In this document: piece after piece, positions 29,699 to 38,899 of the stretch | Numbering within the stretch: position 1 is the stretch's first letter | Layout: each line of letters begins with the position of its first letter | Origin: Stenotrophomonas maltophilia | GTDB taxonomy: Bacteria > Pseudomonadota > Gammaproteobacteria > Xanthomonadales > Xanthomonadaceae | Direction: 5' to 3' | NCBI RefSeq assembly: GCF_003970865.1 | Contig: NZ_RXLZ01000008.1 | Coordinates: 1-64,000, forward strand | DNA: 64,000 bases | Position numbers and translations under genes: made by a program | Notes under the pieces: model-generated | What the model was told of the DNA's origin: nothing | Databases searched by the model: none | What the model saw: the letters and a program-made list of their open reading frames with translations, nothing else

Positions 29699-30367
29699 AT
29701 GACGATGCCTGAACAGTCGACTTCGCCACCATCACAGCCTCTTCCGCCCTCGAAAGAACTTTTCAAGATCCTGTTCGACAGCGGTCAGAAGACCTTCCTG
29801 AGTACCTTTGATCGCGTGGTACTGTCAGTCTATGCGGTCTTCCTGGTAATTTTGCTTGCGGTCGCCGTTGCATGGGGCTTGGCACCACATCCGGATCTGC
29901 GCCTTATGGCGTGGGGGATTGCGATCCTGATCCTTGTGTTAGGACTGTTGTGGGTGGCAGTCACCGCAGCGACAGCCATCGTTGCGCTCTTCAATGGCTC
30001 TCAATCCATGCATGCCGCAATTGATCGCCGCGGACTGCATGCCGAAAGCGTTTTGCTTGCTCTCCGCCCGTTCGCCCAATCCGATTTGAGGCTGCGCGCA
30101 GAGCAGTACGTACTGGAGTCGTCACTGGCGATGCGACGTCACGGCCTTACCGCAGTTATTGTCGGCCTGTCTGCGGCATCAACCCCCATTTACCAAAAAG
30201 GGGTCGAATATGGGCTCTGGGAGCAGTGGAATCAATTCCCTTACGCCGTCGCGTTCTCGCTGCTGGGTGCATTCCTGCTCAGTGCAGCCCTTATCGATTT
30301 CACCTCCAAACTCGATAGGGCCGCAGCGATGCTGAAGCGAGCCGCTGAATCTGAGCCAACTCCGTAG
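29699..30367 (+). CDS. Unknown four-helix membrane protein, lower GC
   Basis: I do not recognise this 222-residue protein. After a polar N-terminus rich in Pro and Ser it has two close hydrophobic helices (about VVLSVYAVFLVILLAVAVAW and a following ILILVLGLLWVAVTAATAIVAL), a soluble middle with RRHGLTAV, then two more helices near the C-terminus. Its base composition is visibly lower in GC than its neighbours, and it lies immediately downstream of a tRNA-Leu, both typical of acquired DNA, but no integrase is nearby. ATGs at 29699 and 29705 are both possible starts. The region 29584-29698 holds nothing clear. Confidence 0.65.
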   Translation: MTMPEQSTSPPSQPLPPSKELFKILFDSGQKTFLSTFDRVVLSVYAVFLVILLAVAVAWGLAPHPDLRLMAWGIAILILVLGLLWVAVTAATAIVALFNGSQSMHAAIDRRGLHAESVLLALRPFAQSDLRLRAEQYVLESSLAMRRHGLTAVIVGLSAASTPIYQKGVEYGLWEQWNQFPYAVAFSLLGAFLLSAALIDFTSKLDRAAAMLKRAAESEPTP

Positions 30368-30394
30368 TCGTCCACTAACAGTGGGACTGCAAAC

Positions 30395-30427
30395 AAAAAA
30401 CCCGCCTTACGGCGGGTTTTCGTTTTT
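30395..30427. terminator. Bidirectional terminator
   Basis: AAAAAACCCGCC-TTAC-GGCGGGTTTT with A and T tracts on both sides, between the convergent unknown gene and emrB. Confidence 0.85.
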
Positions 30428-30443
30428 CAGCAACAACAATCAA

Positions 30444-32030
30444 TCAGTGCCCGCCACCGGCGGCCGCACCTGCGCCTGCGCCGAACGGCGGTTTGGCCAG
30501 CCACAGGAACGCGATGATCGCCAGGAAGATCCAGCCCAGCAGGAAGAAGATGTCGTTGAAGCCCATCTGCGATGCCTGGTGGTTGATCATGTTGTTCAGT
30601 ACCGCTGCGCCATGTTGCAGGTCGCCCTGCCCCATCGCTGCCACCTGGTCCTGCATCCCCGGCTGATAGACCGAGATGTGCTCGGTCAGGTCGGCATGGT
30701 GCACCTGGGTGCGCCGCGCCCACAGCCACGTCGTCAGCGACGCCGCGAAACTGCCGCCCAGCGTACGCAGGAAGGTGGCCAGGCCGGAGCCCGCCGCGAT
30801 TTCGCGCCCATCCAGGTCCGACAGCAGGATCTGCAGCACCGGCATGAAGAACAGCGCGACGCCGATGCCCATGATCAGCTGTACGCCCGCTACATGGTTG
30901 TAGTCCACCTGCAGGTTGAAGTTCGAACGCAGGAAACTGGTCATCGACAACACGATGAACGCCACCGTGGCCAGCATGCGCATGTCGAAGCGTGATGCAT
31001 ACTTGCCCACGAACGGGGTCATGATCACCGGCAGGATGCCGATTGGCGCCGTCGCCAGGCCCGCCCAGATCGCGGTGTAGCCCATGTCACGCTGCAGCCA
31101 CTGCGGGATCAGCAACGCCACGCTGAAGAACGCCGCGTACGCCACCACCATCGCCAGCGTACCGGCGCGGAAGTTGCGATGCCGGAACAGCTTCAGGTCG
31201 ACGATCGGATCCTTGTCGGTCAGTTCCCAGATCAGGAACACTGTCAGCGTGACCACGGCCACACACGCCAGCACCACGATCTTCATCGACGAGAACCAGT
31301 CCTCGTCATTGCCCAGGTCGAGCACCAGCTGCAGCGCACCGACACCGATCACCAGGGTGACCAGGCCGACGTAGTCCATCTTCGGCTTCTCGATGTGCTC
31401 CGGGCGCCCCTTCAGCTGGTTGCCCACTACCAGTGCAGCGAAGATGCCCAGCGGCACGTTGATCAGGAAGATCCATTCCCAGCTGTAGTTGTCGGTGATC
31501 CAGCCACCGAGGATGGGCCCACAGATCGGCGCCACCACGGTGATCATCGCCAGCAGCGCCAATGCCTGCCCGCGTTTCTCGCGTGGATAGATCGACACCA
31601 GCAGCGACTGCGTGATCGGGTACATCGGGCCGGCCACGAAACCCTGCAGCGCACGCGACAGCACCAGCATGCCCATGCTCTGCGCCAGGCCGCACAGCAG
31701 CGAGGTGATGACGAAGGCCAGCGTGGCCCAGACGAACAGCTTGCGTTCGCCGAAACGGCGGCTGAGCCAGCCGGTCAGCGGCAGCGCGATGGCCGTGCTG
31801 ACCGCGAACGAGGTGATGACCCAGGTGGCCTGCTGCGAACTGGCACCGAGGTTACCGGCGATGGTCGGCAGCGAGACGTTGGCGATGGTGGTGTCGAGCA
31901 CCTGCATGAACGACGCCATCGCCAGGCCCACGGTGCACAGGGCGACGCTGGGCGGCAGGAACCCGGAGGCCGCACCCTGCGCCGCCGGTGCGCCCGGAGC
32001 GCCGGGCGCGGCTGGAGCTTGTGCGGACAT
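30444..32030 (-). CDS. emrB: EmrB-type MFS multidrug exporter (DHA2 family)
   Basis: 528-residue 14-helix drug:H+ antiporter. DHA2 motifs are seen: motif D1 VGLAMASFMQVLDTTIANVSLPTIAG, motif A GWLSRRFGERKLF, motif C GPILGGWITDNYSWEWIFLINVP. The N-terminus is an Ala/Pro/Gly-rich tail. Last gene of emrR-emrC-emrA-emrB, which matches the S. maltophilia EmrCABsm system that exports hydrophobic compounds such as uncouplers and nalidixic acid. Confidence 0.93.
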   Translation of the reverse strand: MSAQAPAAPGAPGAPAAQGAASGFLPPSVALCTVGLAMASFMQVLDTTIANVSLPTIAGNLGASSQQATWVITSFAVSTAIALPLTGWLSRRFGERKLFVWATLAFVITSLLCGLAQSMGMLVLSRALQGFVAGPMYPITQSLLVSIYPREKRGQALALLAMITVVAPICGPILGGWITDNYSWEWIFLINVPLGIFAALVVGNQLKGRPEHIEKPKMDYVGLVTLVIGVGALQLVLDLGNDEDWFSSMKIVVLACVAVVTLTVFLIWELTDKDPIVDLKLFRHRNFRAGTLAMVVAYAAFFSVALLIPQWLQRDMGYTAIWAGLATAPIGILPVIMTPFVGKYASRFDMRMLATVAFIVLSMTSFLRSNFNLQVDYNHVAGVQLIMGIGVALFFMPVLQILLSDLDGREIAAGSGLATFLRTLGGSFAASLTTWLWARRTQVHHADLTEHISVYQPGMQDQVAAMGQGDLQHGAAVLNNMINHQASQMGFNDIFFLLGWIFLAIIAFLWLAKPPFGAGAGAAAGGGH

Positions 32031-32037
32031 GGCGACC

Positions 32038-33216
32038 TCAGCCCACCTTCGCCTGCTGCGGCAGGTTGCCCTGGATGATCGTGTGGATCACCTCATCGGC
32101 ATCATGCAGCTGCTTGGCATACACGTCGGTGTCGAACACCGTGCCCTTGGCCGGGGTGCTCGGCAGCACTTCGCCCTTCTGGTCGCGCAGGCTCACTTCG
32201 GCCTTCATCGACAGGCCGATGCGCAGCGGGTGCTCGGCCAGCTGCTTGGCATCGATGGCGATGCGTACCGGCACGCGCTGCACGATCTTGATCCAGTTGC
32301 CGCTGGCGTTCTGCGCCGGCAGCAGCGAGAACGCCGAACCGGTGCCCAGGCCCAGGCTCTGGACGCGGCCCTTGTACTTCACGTCACCGGCGTACAGGTC
32401 CGACTTCAGTTCCACTTCCTGGCCCAGGCGCATGTGGCGCAGCTGGGTTTCCTTGAAGTTGGCCTCGACCCACATCTGCTCGGTCGGCACCACGGCCATC
32501 AGCGCATTGCCCGGCTGCACGCGCTGGCCGACCTGCACCGAACGACGGGCGACGAAACCGGTGACCGGCGCAACGATGCCGGCGCGGGCGTTGTTGAGGA
32601 AGGCCTGGCGCAGCTGCGCGGCGGCCGCCTGCACGTCCGGCTGGGTGGCGATCACGGTGTCGTCGACCAGCGCGCGGTTGCGCTCGACGGTCTCGCGCGA
32701 ACCGGCCACGGCGGCTTCGGCAGCGGCCAGCTCGTCACGGGCATGGGCCAGTTCTTCATTGGAAATGGCACCGGTGGCGGCCAGGTCCTTGCGACGGGCG
32801 AAATCTTCGCGCACGCGCTTCAGCGTCACCTGGCGGGCGTTCAAGTCCGCCTGCGCGCCCTCCACGCTGCGGTACAGGCCACGGGTCTGGCGCACGGTCT
32901 TGGCCAGGTTGGCTTCGGCCTGCTGCAGCGCCACCGACGTGTCGGCCGGATCCAGCTGTACCAGCAGCTGGCCGCGCTCCACGCGCATGCCGTCATCGGC
33001 GTTGATGGCGACCACGGTACCGGCCACCAGCGGGGTGATCTGCACCTGGTTGCCCTGCACGTAGGCGTCGTCGGTCTCTTCGAACCAACGGCCGAACATG
33101 AAGTACCACAGCGCCAGTGCGGCAAGCAGCAGCACGACGATCACGAACAGGCCGCGCAGCAGGTTGCCGCGGCGGTTGGGGGCGGCCGGGGCCGCAGTGT
33201 CTTGGGTCTGGCTCAT
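32038..33216 (-). CDS. emrA: EmrA-type periplasmic adaptor
   Basis: 392-residue HlyD/EmrA membrane-fusion protein. Single N-terminal helix (LLRGLFVIVVLLLAALALWYFMF), the EmrA signature ETDDAYVQGNQVQITPLVAGTV, a long coiled-coil hairpin (residues ~95-210), then VTGFVARRSVQVGQRVQPGNALMAVVP. It bridges EmrB and the EmrC channel. Seven bases separate it from emrB and eleven from emrC. Confidence 0.93.
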   Translation of the reverse strand: MSQTQDTAAPAAPNRRGNLLRGLFVIVVLLLAALALWYFMFGRWFEETDDAYVQGNQVQITPLVAGTVVAINADDGMRVERGQLLVQLDPADTSVALQQAEANLAKTVRQTRGLYRSVEGAQADLNARQVTLKRVREDFARRKDLAATGAISNEELAHARDELAAAEAAVAGSRETVERNRALVDDTVIATQPDVQAAAAQLRQAFLNNARAGIVAPVTGFVARRSVQVGQRVQPGNALMAVVPTEQMWVEANFKETQLRHMRLGQEVELKSDLYAGDVKYKGRVQSLGLGTGSAFSLLPAQNASGNWIKIVQRVPVRIAIDAKQLAEHPLRIGLSMKAEVSLRDQKGEVLPSTPAKGTVFDTDVYAKQLHDADEVIHTIIQGNLPQQAKVG

Positions 33217-33227
33217 GGCGGAAGTCT

Positions 33228-34721
33228 TCAGGAATGCGAGGAATCGGAATGGGAGGCGATCGGTGCGCGGTCGGCGTCAGTGGGCTGGAAACCACCGCCC
33301 AGCGCCTTGCTCAGGCGTACCGAGGTCTGCACCTGCTGCGACTGCAGGCCGGCCAGCTGCTGCTGCGACTGCAGCAGGGTGGACTGTGCGGTCAGCACGT
33401 CCAGGTAGCTGCCGATGCCGGCGCGGTAGCGCTGCTGGGCCAGGTCGAAGGCCGAACGAGCGGTATCCACTGCCTGCTGCTGCGAGTGCGCCTGCTGCGC
33501 CAGCGAACGCACCGCGTTGACCTGGTCGGCGACGTCGCGCAGTGCATCGAGCACGGTCTGGTTGTAGTTGGCCACCGCCAGGTCGTACTGCGCATCGGTG
33601 TTGGCCAGGTTGGCACGCAGCTTGCCGCCTTCGAAGATCGGCAGGCTCAGCGCCGGGCCGATGTAGGCGAAGGTTGAACTGCTTTTCAGCAGGTCACCCA
33701 CGTTCGGGGCGACCACGCCGGCCAGCGCGGTCAGGTTGAAGCTCGGGTAGAACTTGGTCCTGGCTACCTTGATCTGCTTGTCGGCCGCTTCCACGCGCCA
33801 GCGCGCGGCAACGATGTCCGGGCGACGACCCAGCAGTTCGCTGGGCAGCACGCCCGGCAACTGCAGTGCCATCGGGTTCAGTGCCTGCGGGCGCTGGATC
33901 GACAGGCCACGGTCCGGGCCCTTGCCGACCAGCGCGGCCAGCGCGGTGCGGGCGGCATCGATGCGCTGCTGCGCGGCCTGCACCTGCTGCTGCGCGGCGG
34001 GCACGCGGGCCTCGGCCTGGCGCACCTGCAGATCACTGTCGATGCCGGCGCTGCGGCGCTGGCGGGTCAGTTCCAGCGACTTCTGCGAGCGGCCCAGCTC
34101 TTCTTCGGCCACGTCATTGAGCTGCCATGCATAGGCCAGGTCGGTATAGGCCTGGGTGATGCCGGTGGACAGGTTCAGGCGTGCAGCCTGGGCTTCGACA
34201 GTGGCGGCATGGGCGCCGTCCACGGCCGCTTCCCAGGCAGCGCGCTTGCCACCCCACAGGTCCACGCCATAGCTGAAGTCGAAGGCGACCTGGCTGCTGC
34301 CGGCGTAGTGGCCACCCATCTCGCTGCCTGCCATCGACTCAGGCAGGCGCAGGCCGGTATAGCCACCGGACACCGACAGGCTCGGCAGACGATCGGCACG
34401 CGCGGTACCCACCTGCGACTGGGCCTGGCGCAGGCGCGCATCGGCGGCGTCCAGGCTCGGGTGACCGGCCAGGCCTTCGGCAACCAGGGCGTCCAGCTGC
34501 GCATCGCCCAGTGCCTTCCACCAGTCCTGCGCCGGGAAGCCGGTGGCGCTCAGGTCGGTGTCGGCCAGGGTGCGTTCGCTGTGCAGGCTGTCCACGTCGA
34601 GCAGGTGGCCCTGCGGGTTGAGGCCACGACTGCTGGCGCAGGCGGCCAGGGCCAGGGCCAGCGCTGACACCAGCAGCGCGCGCCCGGACCGGCGGAGAGT
34701 GGAATGCGGGATCGGGTTCAT
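33228..34721 (-). CDS. emrC: EmrC outer-membrane efflux channel lipoprotein
   Basis: 497-residue OprM/NodT-family channel with a lipoprotein signal (lipobox LAAC, Cys at about residue 28) and two OEP repeats, e.g. SYGVDLWGGKRAAWEAAVDGAHAATVEAQAARLNL and GRRPDIVAARWRVEAADKQIKVAR. Its ATG overlaps the emrR stop by four bases. Having its own channel distinguishes the S. maltophilia Emr operon from E. coli emrAB, which uses TolC. Confidence 0.92.
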   Translation of the reverse strand: MNPIPHSTLRRSGRALLVSALALALAACASSRGLNPQGHLLDVDSLHSERTLADTDLSATGFPAQDWWKALGDAQLDALVAEGLAGHPSLDAADARLRQAQSQVGTARADRLPSLSVSGGYTGLRLPESMAGSEMGGHYAGSSQVAFDFSYGVDLWGGKRAAWEAAVDGAHAATVEAQAARLNLSTGITQAYTDLAYAWQLNDVAEEELGRSQKSLELTRQRRSAGIDSDLQVRQAEARVPAAQQQVQAAQQRIDAARTALAALVGKGPDRGLSIQRPQALNPMALQLPGVLPSELLGRRPDIVAARWRVEAADKQIKVARTKFYPSFNLTALAGVVAPNVGDLLKSSSTFAYIGPALSLPIFEGGKLRANLANTDAQYDLAVANYNQTVLDALRDVADQVNAVRSLAQQAHSQQQAVDTARSAFDLAQQRYRAGIGSYLDVLTAQSTLLQSQQQLAGLQSQQVQTSVRLSKALGGGFQPTDADRAPIASHSDSSHS

Positions 34722-35161
34722 GGGGTCGTCAGGGAATCGCGGATTCGGGTAAGGAGGGACAGCAGCAGCGTGCGCTCGTCGGCGGAAAGATCACGCAGGG
34801 CGTAATCCATCACCGCGTCGCCGCGCAGCTTCAGCCGCGCCCACAGTGCGCGGCCTTCATCGGTCAGCACGATCTGCAGCGCACGCCGGTCCTGGGCATG
34901 CGGTTCGCGGCGGACGCAGCCCAGCGACTCCAGCTTGTCCAGCAAGCGGGTCACCGCACTGGGCACCTGGTCGATGGCCTGGGCCAGCTCGTTGGCCGTG
35001 CACGGGGCCATGTTGGAAAGCACCTTCAACCCGATGTAATGGGTGAAGCCGATACCCAGGTCTTCTTCGGCCATGGATGCGTCGAGTTGACGGACCAGGC
35101 CGTCGCGCACCTGGCGCAGCAGCAGGCCGAAGCTGGGGGGAGTGGTTGCAGGACAGATCAT
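34718..35161 (-). CDS. emrR: MarR-family repressor EmrR
   Basis: 147-residue winged-helix regulator. Motifs: NELAQAIDQVPSAVTRLLDKLESLGCVRREPHAQDRRALQIVLTDEGRALW, the MarR DNA-binding helix and wing. First gene of the emr operon and expected autorepressor, released by exported compounds. A 22-bp inverted repeat AATATTTC-(6)-GAAATATT sits 25-46 bp upstream of the start and is a good operator candidate. The start at 35161 (MICPATT...) is preferred over longer possibilities because the upstream bases form that operator. Confidence 0.9.
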   Translation of the reverse strand: MICPATTPPSFGLLLRQVRDGLVRQLDASMAEEDLGIGFTHYIGLKVLSNMAPCTANELAQAIDQVPSAVTRLLDKLESLGCVRREPHAQDRRALQIVLTDEGRALWARLKLRGDAVMDYALRDLSADERTLLLSLLTRIRDSLTTP

Positions 35162-35185
35162 GGGGGAGCATTCTCTTCCAAAAAA

Positions 35186-35207
35186 AATATTTCTCAATGG
35201 AAATATT
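35186..35207. promoter_or_regulatory. Candidate EmrR operator
   Basis: Perfect 8-bp inverted repeat AATATTTC / GAAATATT with a 6-bp spacer, in a strikingly AT-rich patch directly upstream of emrR. Size and symmetry suit a MarR dimer. Confidence 0.65.
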
Positions 35208-35333
35208 CGATCTGGCATCGAATGCTGTGTTGCAGCAGCGGGCTGGATCAATGAAGGCGCCTACCTTAATGATCTGGTCAGGTGGCCCGGTAGTACAATT
35301 CAGCCAATGGATGACACATTTCAGCCAGCGGAT

Positions 35334-36215
35334 ATGATGAACAAGGCAGAAATCCCCCCTTCCAAGCGGTTGTTGCGCGACGACGCGCTGGATTGGTTCG
35401 AGCGCAATGACGGGCCGCCGGTTGTCGCTTTCCGCTTCGACAGCCCCCTGGGCCTGGTCCGCGAAGTGGACTGGCACCACCACCAGCGCGCGCAGCTGAT
35501 CTGTGTCGAACGCGGCCTGCTGACCACCCGGACCTCGCACGGCACGTGGTCACTGGCGCCGGGCTCGGCCGGCTGGATGCCGCCGCTGGAGCCGCATACG
35601 GTCACCCTGGACGGCCCGCTACGCGGCTGGGGCATGGCTCTGGCCGCGCCGGCCTGCGCCACCCTGCCCGCCGATCCCTGCGTGCTGGGCCTGTCCAAGC
35701 TGGCGCAGGCGCTGGCCGACCGCATCTGCGAATGGCCGCTGGGCTATGGCACCACGCCCGAGCGCCAGCACATCATCGAGGTGCTGCTGGATGAGATCCG
35801 CACCGCGCCGCGCCAGCGCATGCATCTGCCGATGCCGCACGACCGGCGCCTGCTGAAGATCGCCTCGCAGCTGCTGGCCGACCCGTCCGACGAGCGCAGC
35901 CTGGCCGAATGGGCGCATTGGGCCGGCCTGTCGCCGCGCAGCCTGACCCGTCACTTCCGCGACGAGACCACGCTCAGCTTCGCCCAGTGGCGGCAGCAGG
36001 CCCGCCTGTCCGAGGCCCTGCGCCAGCTGACCGACGGCCGAAGCGTGGCCGACATCGCCCACGCGCTGGGCTTCAGCAGCGCCAGCGCCTTCGTCACCGT
36101 GTTCCGCCGCCACTTCGGGCTGCCGCCGGGGCGCTACCTGGCACGGGCCGGACACGGCCTGGAAACCGGGCTGGACCCTGCGCGCGGCTTGGCATCCCCC
36201 GCCGCATCCGGATAA
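35334..36215 (+). CDS. AraC-family regulator with cupin sensor
   Basis: 293-residue regulator from the ATG at 35334; an in-frame ATG at 35307 would add nine residues, and neither has a clear ribosome-binding site. N-terminal cupin-like half (WHHHQRAQLICVERGLLTTRTSHGTWSLAPGSAGWMPPLEPHTV) and C-terminal double helix-turn-helix (SLAEWAHWAGLSPRSLTRHFRDE and SVADIAHALGFSSASAFVTVFRRHFGLPPGRYL). It is divergent from emrR and shares its promoter region. Two direct copies of TTCAGCCA-NN-GGAT, 23 bp apart around 35299-35334, lie at its start. Ligand and targets are unknown. Confidence 0.88.
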   Translation: MMNKAEIPPSKRLLRDDALDWFERNDGPPVVAFRFDSPLGLVREVDWHHHQRAQLICVERGLLTTRTSHGTWSLAPGSAGWMPPLEPHTVTLDGPLRGWGMALAAPACATLPADPCVLGLSKLAQALADRICEWPLGYGTTPERQHIIEVLLDEIRTAPRQRMHLPMPHDRRLLKIASQLLADPSDERSLAEWAHWAGLSPRSLTRHFRDETTLSFAQWRQQARLSEALRQLTDGRSVADIAHALGFSSASAFVTVFRRHFGLPPGRYLARAGHGLETGLDPARGLASPAASG

Positions 36216-36275
36216 TCACAGGATTGCGAGCGGCGACCGCCGTCGCCGCCTCCCGACAACAGGTAACAACGCCGC

Positions 36276-38519
36276 ATGACCGAACTTGCCCGCCCCGTGT
36301 TCCACGGATTCGAACAACTGCCGCTGCGCGAGTACGCCGAACGCGCCTACCTCGACTACTCGATGTACGTGGTCCTGGACCGCGCCCTGCCGTTCATCGG
36401 CGACGGCCTGAAGCCGGTGCAGCGCCGCATCATCTATTCGATGAGCGAGCTGGGCCTGAATGCCGCGTCCAAGCCGAAGAAGTCCGCGCGCACCGTCGGT
36501 GACGTCATCGGTAAATACCATCCGCACGGCGACAGCGCGTGCTACGAGGCGCTGGTGCTGATGGCGCAGCCGTTCTCGTACCGCTACCCGCTGATCGAGG
36601 GCCAGGGCAACTTCGGCTCCAGCGATGACCCGAAGTCGTTCGCGGCGATGCGTTACACCGAATCCAAGCTGACCCCGATCGCCGAAGTGCTGCTGGGCGA
36701 GCTGGGCCAGGGCACCACCGACTGGGCACCGAACTTCGACGGCACCCTGCAGGAACCGACCTGGATGCCGGCGCGGCTGCCGCACCTGCTGCTGAACGGC
36801 ACCACCGGCATCGCCGTGGGCATGGCCACCGACGTGCCGCCGCACAATCTCAACGAGATCGTCAGCGCGCTGCTGCACCTGCTGGACAACCCCGACGCCA
36901 GCGTGCGCGACCTGTGCGAGCACGTGCAGGGCCCGGACTACCCGTCCAGCGCCGAGATCATCACCGCGGCCAACGACCTGCGCAACATCTACGAAACCGG
37001 CAACGGCAGTGTGCGCGCACGTGCGACCTTCACCAAGGAAGCGCACAACATCGTGGTCACCGCGCTGCCGTTCCAGGTGTCGCCGTCGAAGGTGATCGAG
37101 CAGATCGCCGCGCAGATGCGCGCCAAGAAGCTGCCGTGGCTGGAAGACATCCGCGATGAGTCCGACCACGCCAATCCGGTGCGCGTGGTGCTGGTGCCGC
37201 GTTCCAACCGTGTCGACGCCGACCAGCTGATGGGCCACCTGTTCGCGACCACGGACATGGAACGCAGCTACCGCGTCAACCTCAACGTGATCGGGCTGGA
37301 CGGCCGTCCGCAGGTGAAGAACCTGAAGATGCTGCTCAGCGAATGGCTGACCTTCCGCAGCAACACCGTCACCCGCCGCCTGCAGCACCGCCTGCAGAAG
37401 GTCGAGCGCCGCCTGCACCTGTTGGAAGGCCTGCTGGTCGCCTTCCTCAACCTGGACGAGGTGATCCACATCATCCGGACCGAGGACGAACCGAAGGCGG
37501 CGCTGATCGCGCGCTTCGGCCTGTCCGACGACCAGGCCGAGTACATCCTGGAAACCAAGCTGAAGCAGCTGGCCCGCCTGGAAGAGATGAAGATCCGTGG
37601 CGAGCAGGACGAGCTGGCCAAGGAGCGCGAGAAGATCCTCGGCATCCTCGACAGCAAGGCCAAGCTGAAGAAGCTGATCCGCGACGAACTGACCGCCGAC
37701 GCCAAGAAGTTCGGCGACGCACGCCGTTCGCCGCTGGTGCAGCGCCAGGCCGCGCAGGCCATCGACGAGACCGAGCTGGTACCGAGCGAGCCGATGACCG
37801 TGGTGCTGTCGGAGAAGGGCTGGATCCGTGCCGCCAAGGGCCACGACGTCGATGCATCCGCCCTGTCCTACCGCGACGGAGACGCCCTGCAGGGCGCGGT
37901 GCGTGCGCGCAGCACCCAGCAGGTCGCGTTCCTCGACAGCGAGGGCCGCGCCTACTCGACGCCGGTGCACACCCTGCCCTCCGCGCGTGGCAACGGTGAA
38001 CCGCTGACCGGGCGCTTCTCGCCGGCAGCGGGTACCAGCTTCGTGACCCTGGCCAGCGCCGAACCGGACACCCGCTTCGTACTGGCCTCCACCCACGGCT
38101 ACGGCTTCGTCACCCGCTTCGAGAACCTGATCGGCCGCAACAAGGCCGGCAAGGCGATGCTGAACCTGTCTGCGGGTTCGTCGGTGCTGACCCCATCGGT
38201 GGTCGCCAACGTCGCCACCGACCGCATCGTGGCGGTGACCAGTTCCGGCAACCTGCTGGCGATCGCCGCCAACGACCTGCCGGAACTGGACAAGGGCAAG
38301 GGCAACAAGATCATCGAGATCCCGAAGGCCAAGCTTGCCACTGAACGCGTGGTCGCCATCGTGGCGATCAGCCCGGGGCAGACCCTGCAGGTACGCAGCG
38401 GCCAGCGCACCATGGGCCTGAAGTTCAACGAGCTGGATGCCTACCTCGGCGCCCGCGCCACCCGCGGCCACCTGCTGCCGCGCGGCTGGCAGAAGGTGGA
38501 AGGGTTGTCGGTGGAGTAA
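36276..38519 (+). CDS. parC: DNA topoisomerase IV subunit A
   Basis: 747-residue type IIA topoisomerase subunit that decatenates chromosomes with ParE. The quinolone-determining region reads [19 protein letters not shown], with Ser87 and Glu91 matching E. coli ParC Ser80 and Glu84, both the wild-type residues; the active-site Tyr is Tyr127 ([10 protein letters not shown]). The C-terminal beta-pinwheel has the short blades of ParC rather than the GyrA-box. A terminator follows. The start has AGGTAA about ten bases upstream. Confidence 0.96.
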   Translation: MTELARPVFHGFEQLPLREYAERAYLDYSMYVVLDRALPFIGDGLKPVQRRIIYSMSELGLNAASKPKKSARTVGDVIGKYHPHGDSACYEALVLMAQPFSYRYPLIEGQGNFGSSDDPKSFAAMRYTESKLTPIAEVLLGELGQGTTDWAPNFDGTLQEPTWMPARLPHLLLNGTTGIAVGMATDVPPHNLNEIVSALLHLLDNPDASVRDLCEHVQGPDYPSSAEIITAANDLRNIYETGNGSVRARATFTKEAHNIVVTALPFQVSPSKVIEQIAAQMRAKKLPWLEDIRDESDHANPVRVVLVPRSNRVDADQLMGHLFATTDMERSYRVNLNVIGLDGRPQVKNLKMLLSEWLTFRSNTVTRRLQHRLQKVERRLHLLEGLLVAFLNLDEVIHIIRTEDEPKAALIARFGLSDDQAEYILETKLKQLARLEEMKIRGEQDELAKEREKILGILDSKAKLKKLIRDELTADAKKFGDARRSPLVQRQAAQAIDETELVPSEPMTVVLSEKGWIRAAKGHDVDASALSYRDGDALQGAVRARSTQQVAFLDSEGRAYSTPVHTLPSARGNGEPLTGRFSPAAGTSFVTLASAEPDTRFVLASTHGYGFVTRFENLIGRNKAGKAMLNLSAGSSVLTPSVVANVATDRIVAVTSSGNLLAIAANDLPELDKGKGNKIIEIPKAKLATERVVAIVAISPGQTLQVRSGQRTMGLKFNELDAYLGARATRGHLLPRGWQKVEGLSVE

Positions 38520-38565
38520 GGGCTGGGGCCCTGCCCGTGGTGGGTGTCAGCCTTGGTTGAGGTGG

Positions 38566-38585
38566 GTGTCAACCTTGGTTGACAC
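38566..38585. repeat. SMAG-like palindrome after parC
   Basis: GTGTCAACC-TT-GGTTGACAC, perfect 9-bp arms; a degenerate copy (GTGTCAGCCTTGGTTGAGG) precedes it. Confidence 0.65.
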
Positions 38586-38596
38586 GCATTACCCCG

Positions 38597-38620
38597 GTAG
38601 ACGCCAACCTCGGTTGGCGT
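38597..38620. repeat. SMAG-type monomer
   Basis: GTAG followed by ACGCCAACC-TC-GGTTGGCGT. Confidence 0.7.
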
Positions 38621-38633
38621 TTTCGATCCCAAT

Positions 38634-38672
38634 GGGGTCAGAGCCGTTTTCGTTGAAAACGGATCCGACCCC
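38634..38672. repeat. GGGGTC-type palindrome
   Basis: GGGGTCAGAGCCGTTTTC-gtt-GAAAACGGATCCGACCCC, same family as 27341-27433. Confidence 0.7.
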
Positions 38673-38679
38673 GGACACG

Positions 38680-38707
38680 AAAAAGCCGGGGCATTCCCCG
38701 GCTTTTT
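38680..38707 (+). terminator. Intrinsic terminator downstream of parC
   Basis: AAAAAGCCGGGG-CATT-CCCCGGCTTTTT, a 12-bp stem with A/T tails usable from both strands. Confidence 0.85.
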
Positions 38708-38802
38708 CGTTGTCGGCTGGCGGGCGATGGAGCGGCTGGCTGGCGAAGGCTGGCTGGCGGTGCTCCGGTGCTGGCGGGCGACAGAACGCTGTGCTTCTTC
38801 TG

Positions 38803-38862
38803 GTAGAGCCGGCCGCTGGCCGGCTGCATTTCGCAGAGCAGCCGACCAGCGGTCGGCTCTAC
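38803..38862. repeat. SMAG-type dimer between parC and bfr
   Basis: GTAG plus AGCCGGCC-GC-TGGCCGGCT, then AGCCGACC-AGC-GGTCGGCT and CTAC: a complete GTAG...CTAC pair. Confidence 0.8.
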
Positions 38863-38865
38863 CGG

Positions 38866-38888
38866 GTAGTCGCCGGGCATGGCCCGGC
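38866..38888. repeat. SMAG-type monomer
   Basis: GTAG followed by GCCGGGC-ATG-GCCCGGC, directly before the bfr 3' end. Confidence 0.65.
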
Positions 38889-38899
38889 GCCACCTGCGG

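Noticed and set aside
36516-36575. Quinolone-resistance changes in the ParC QRDR
   Set aside because: Ser87 and Glu91 (E. coli 80 and 84) are the wild-type residues.
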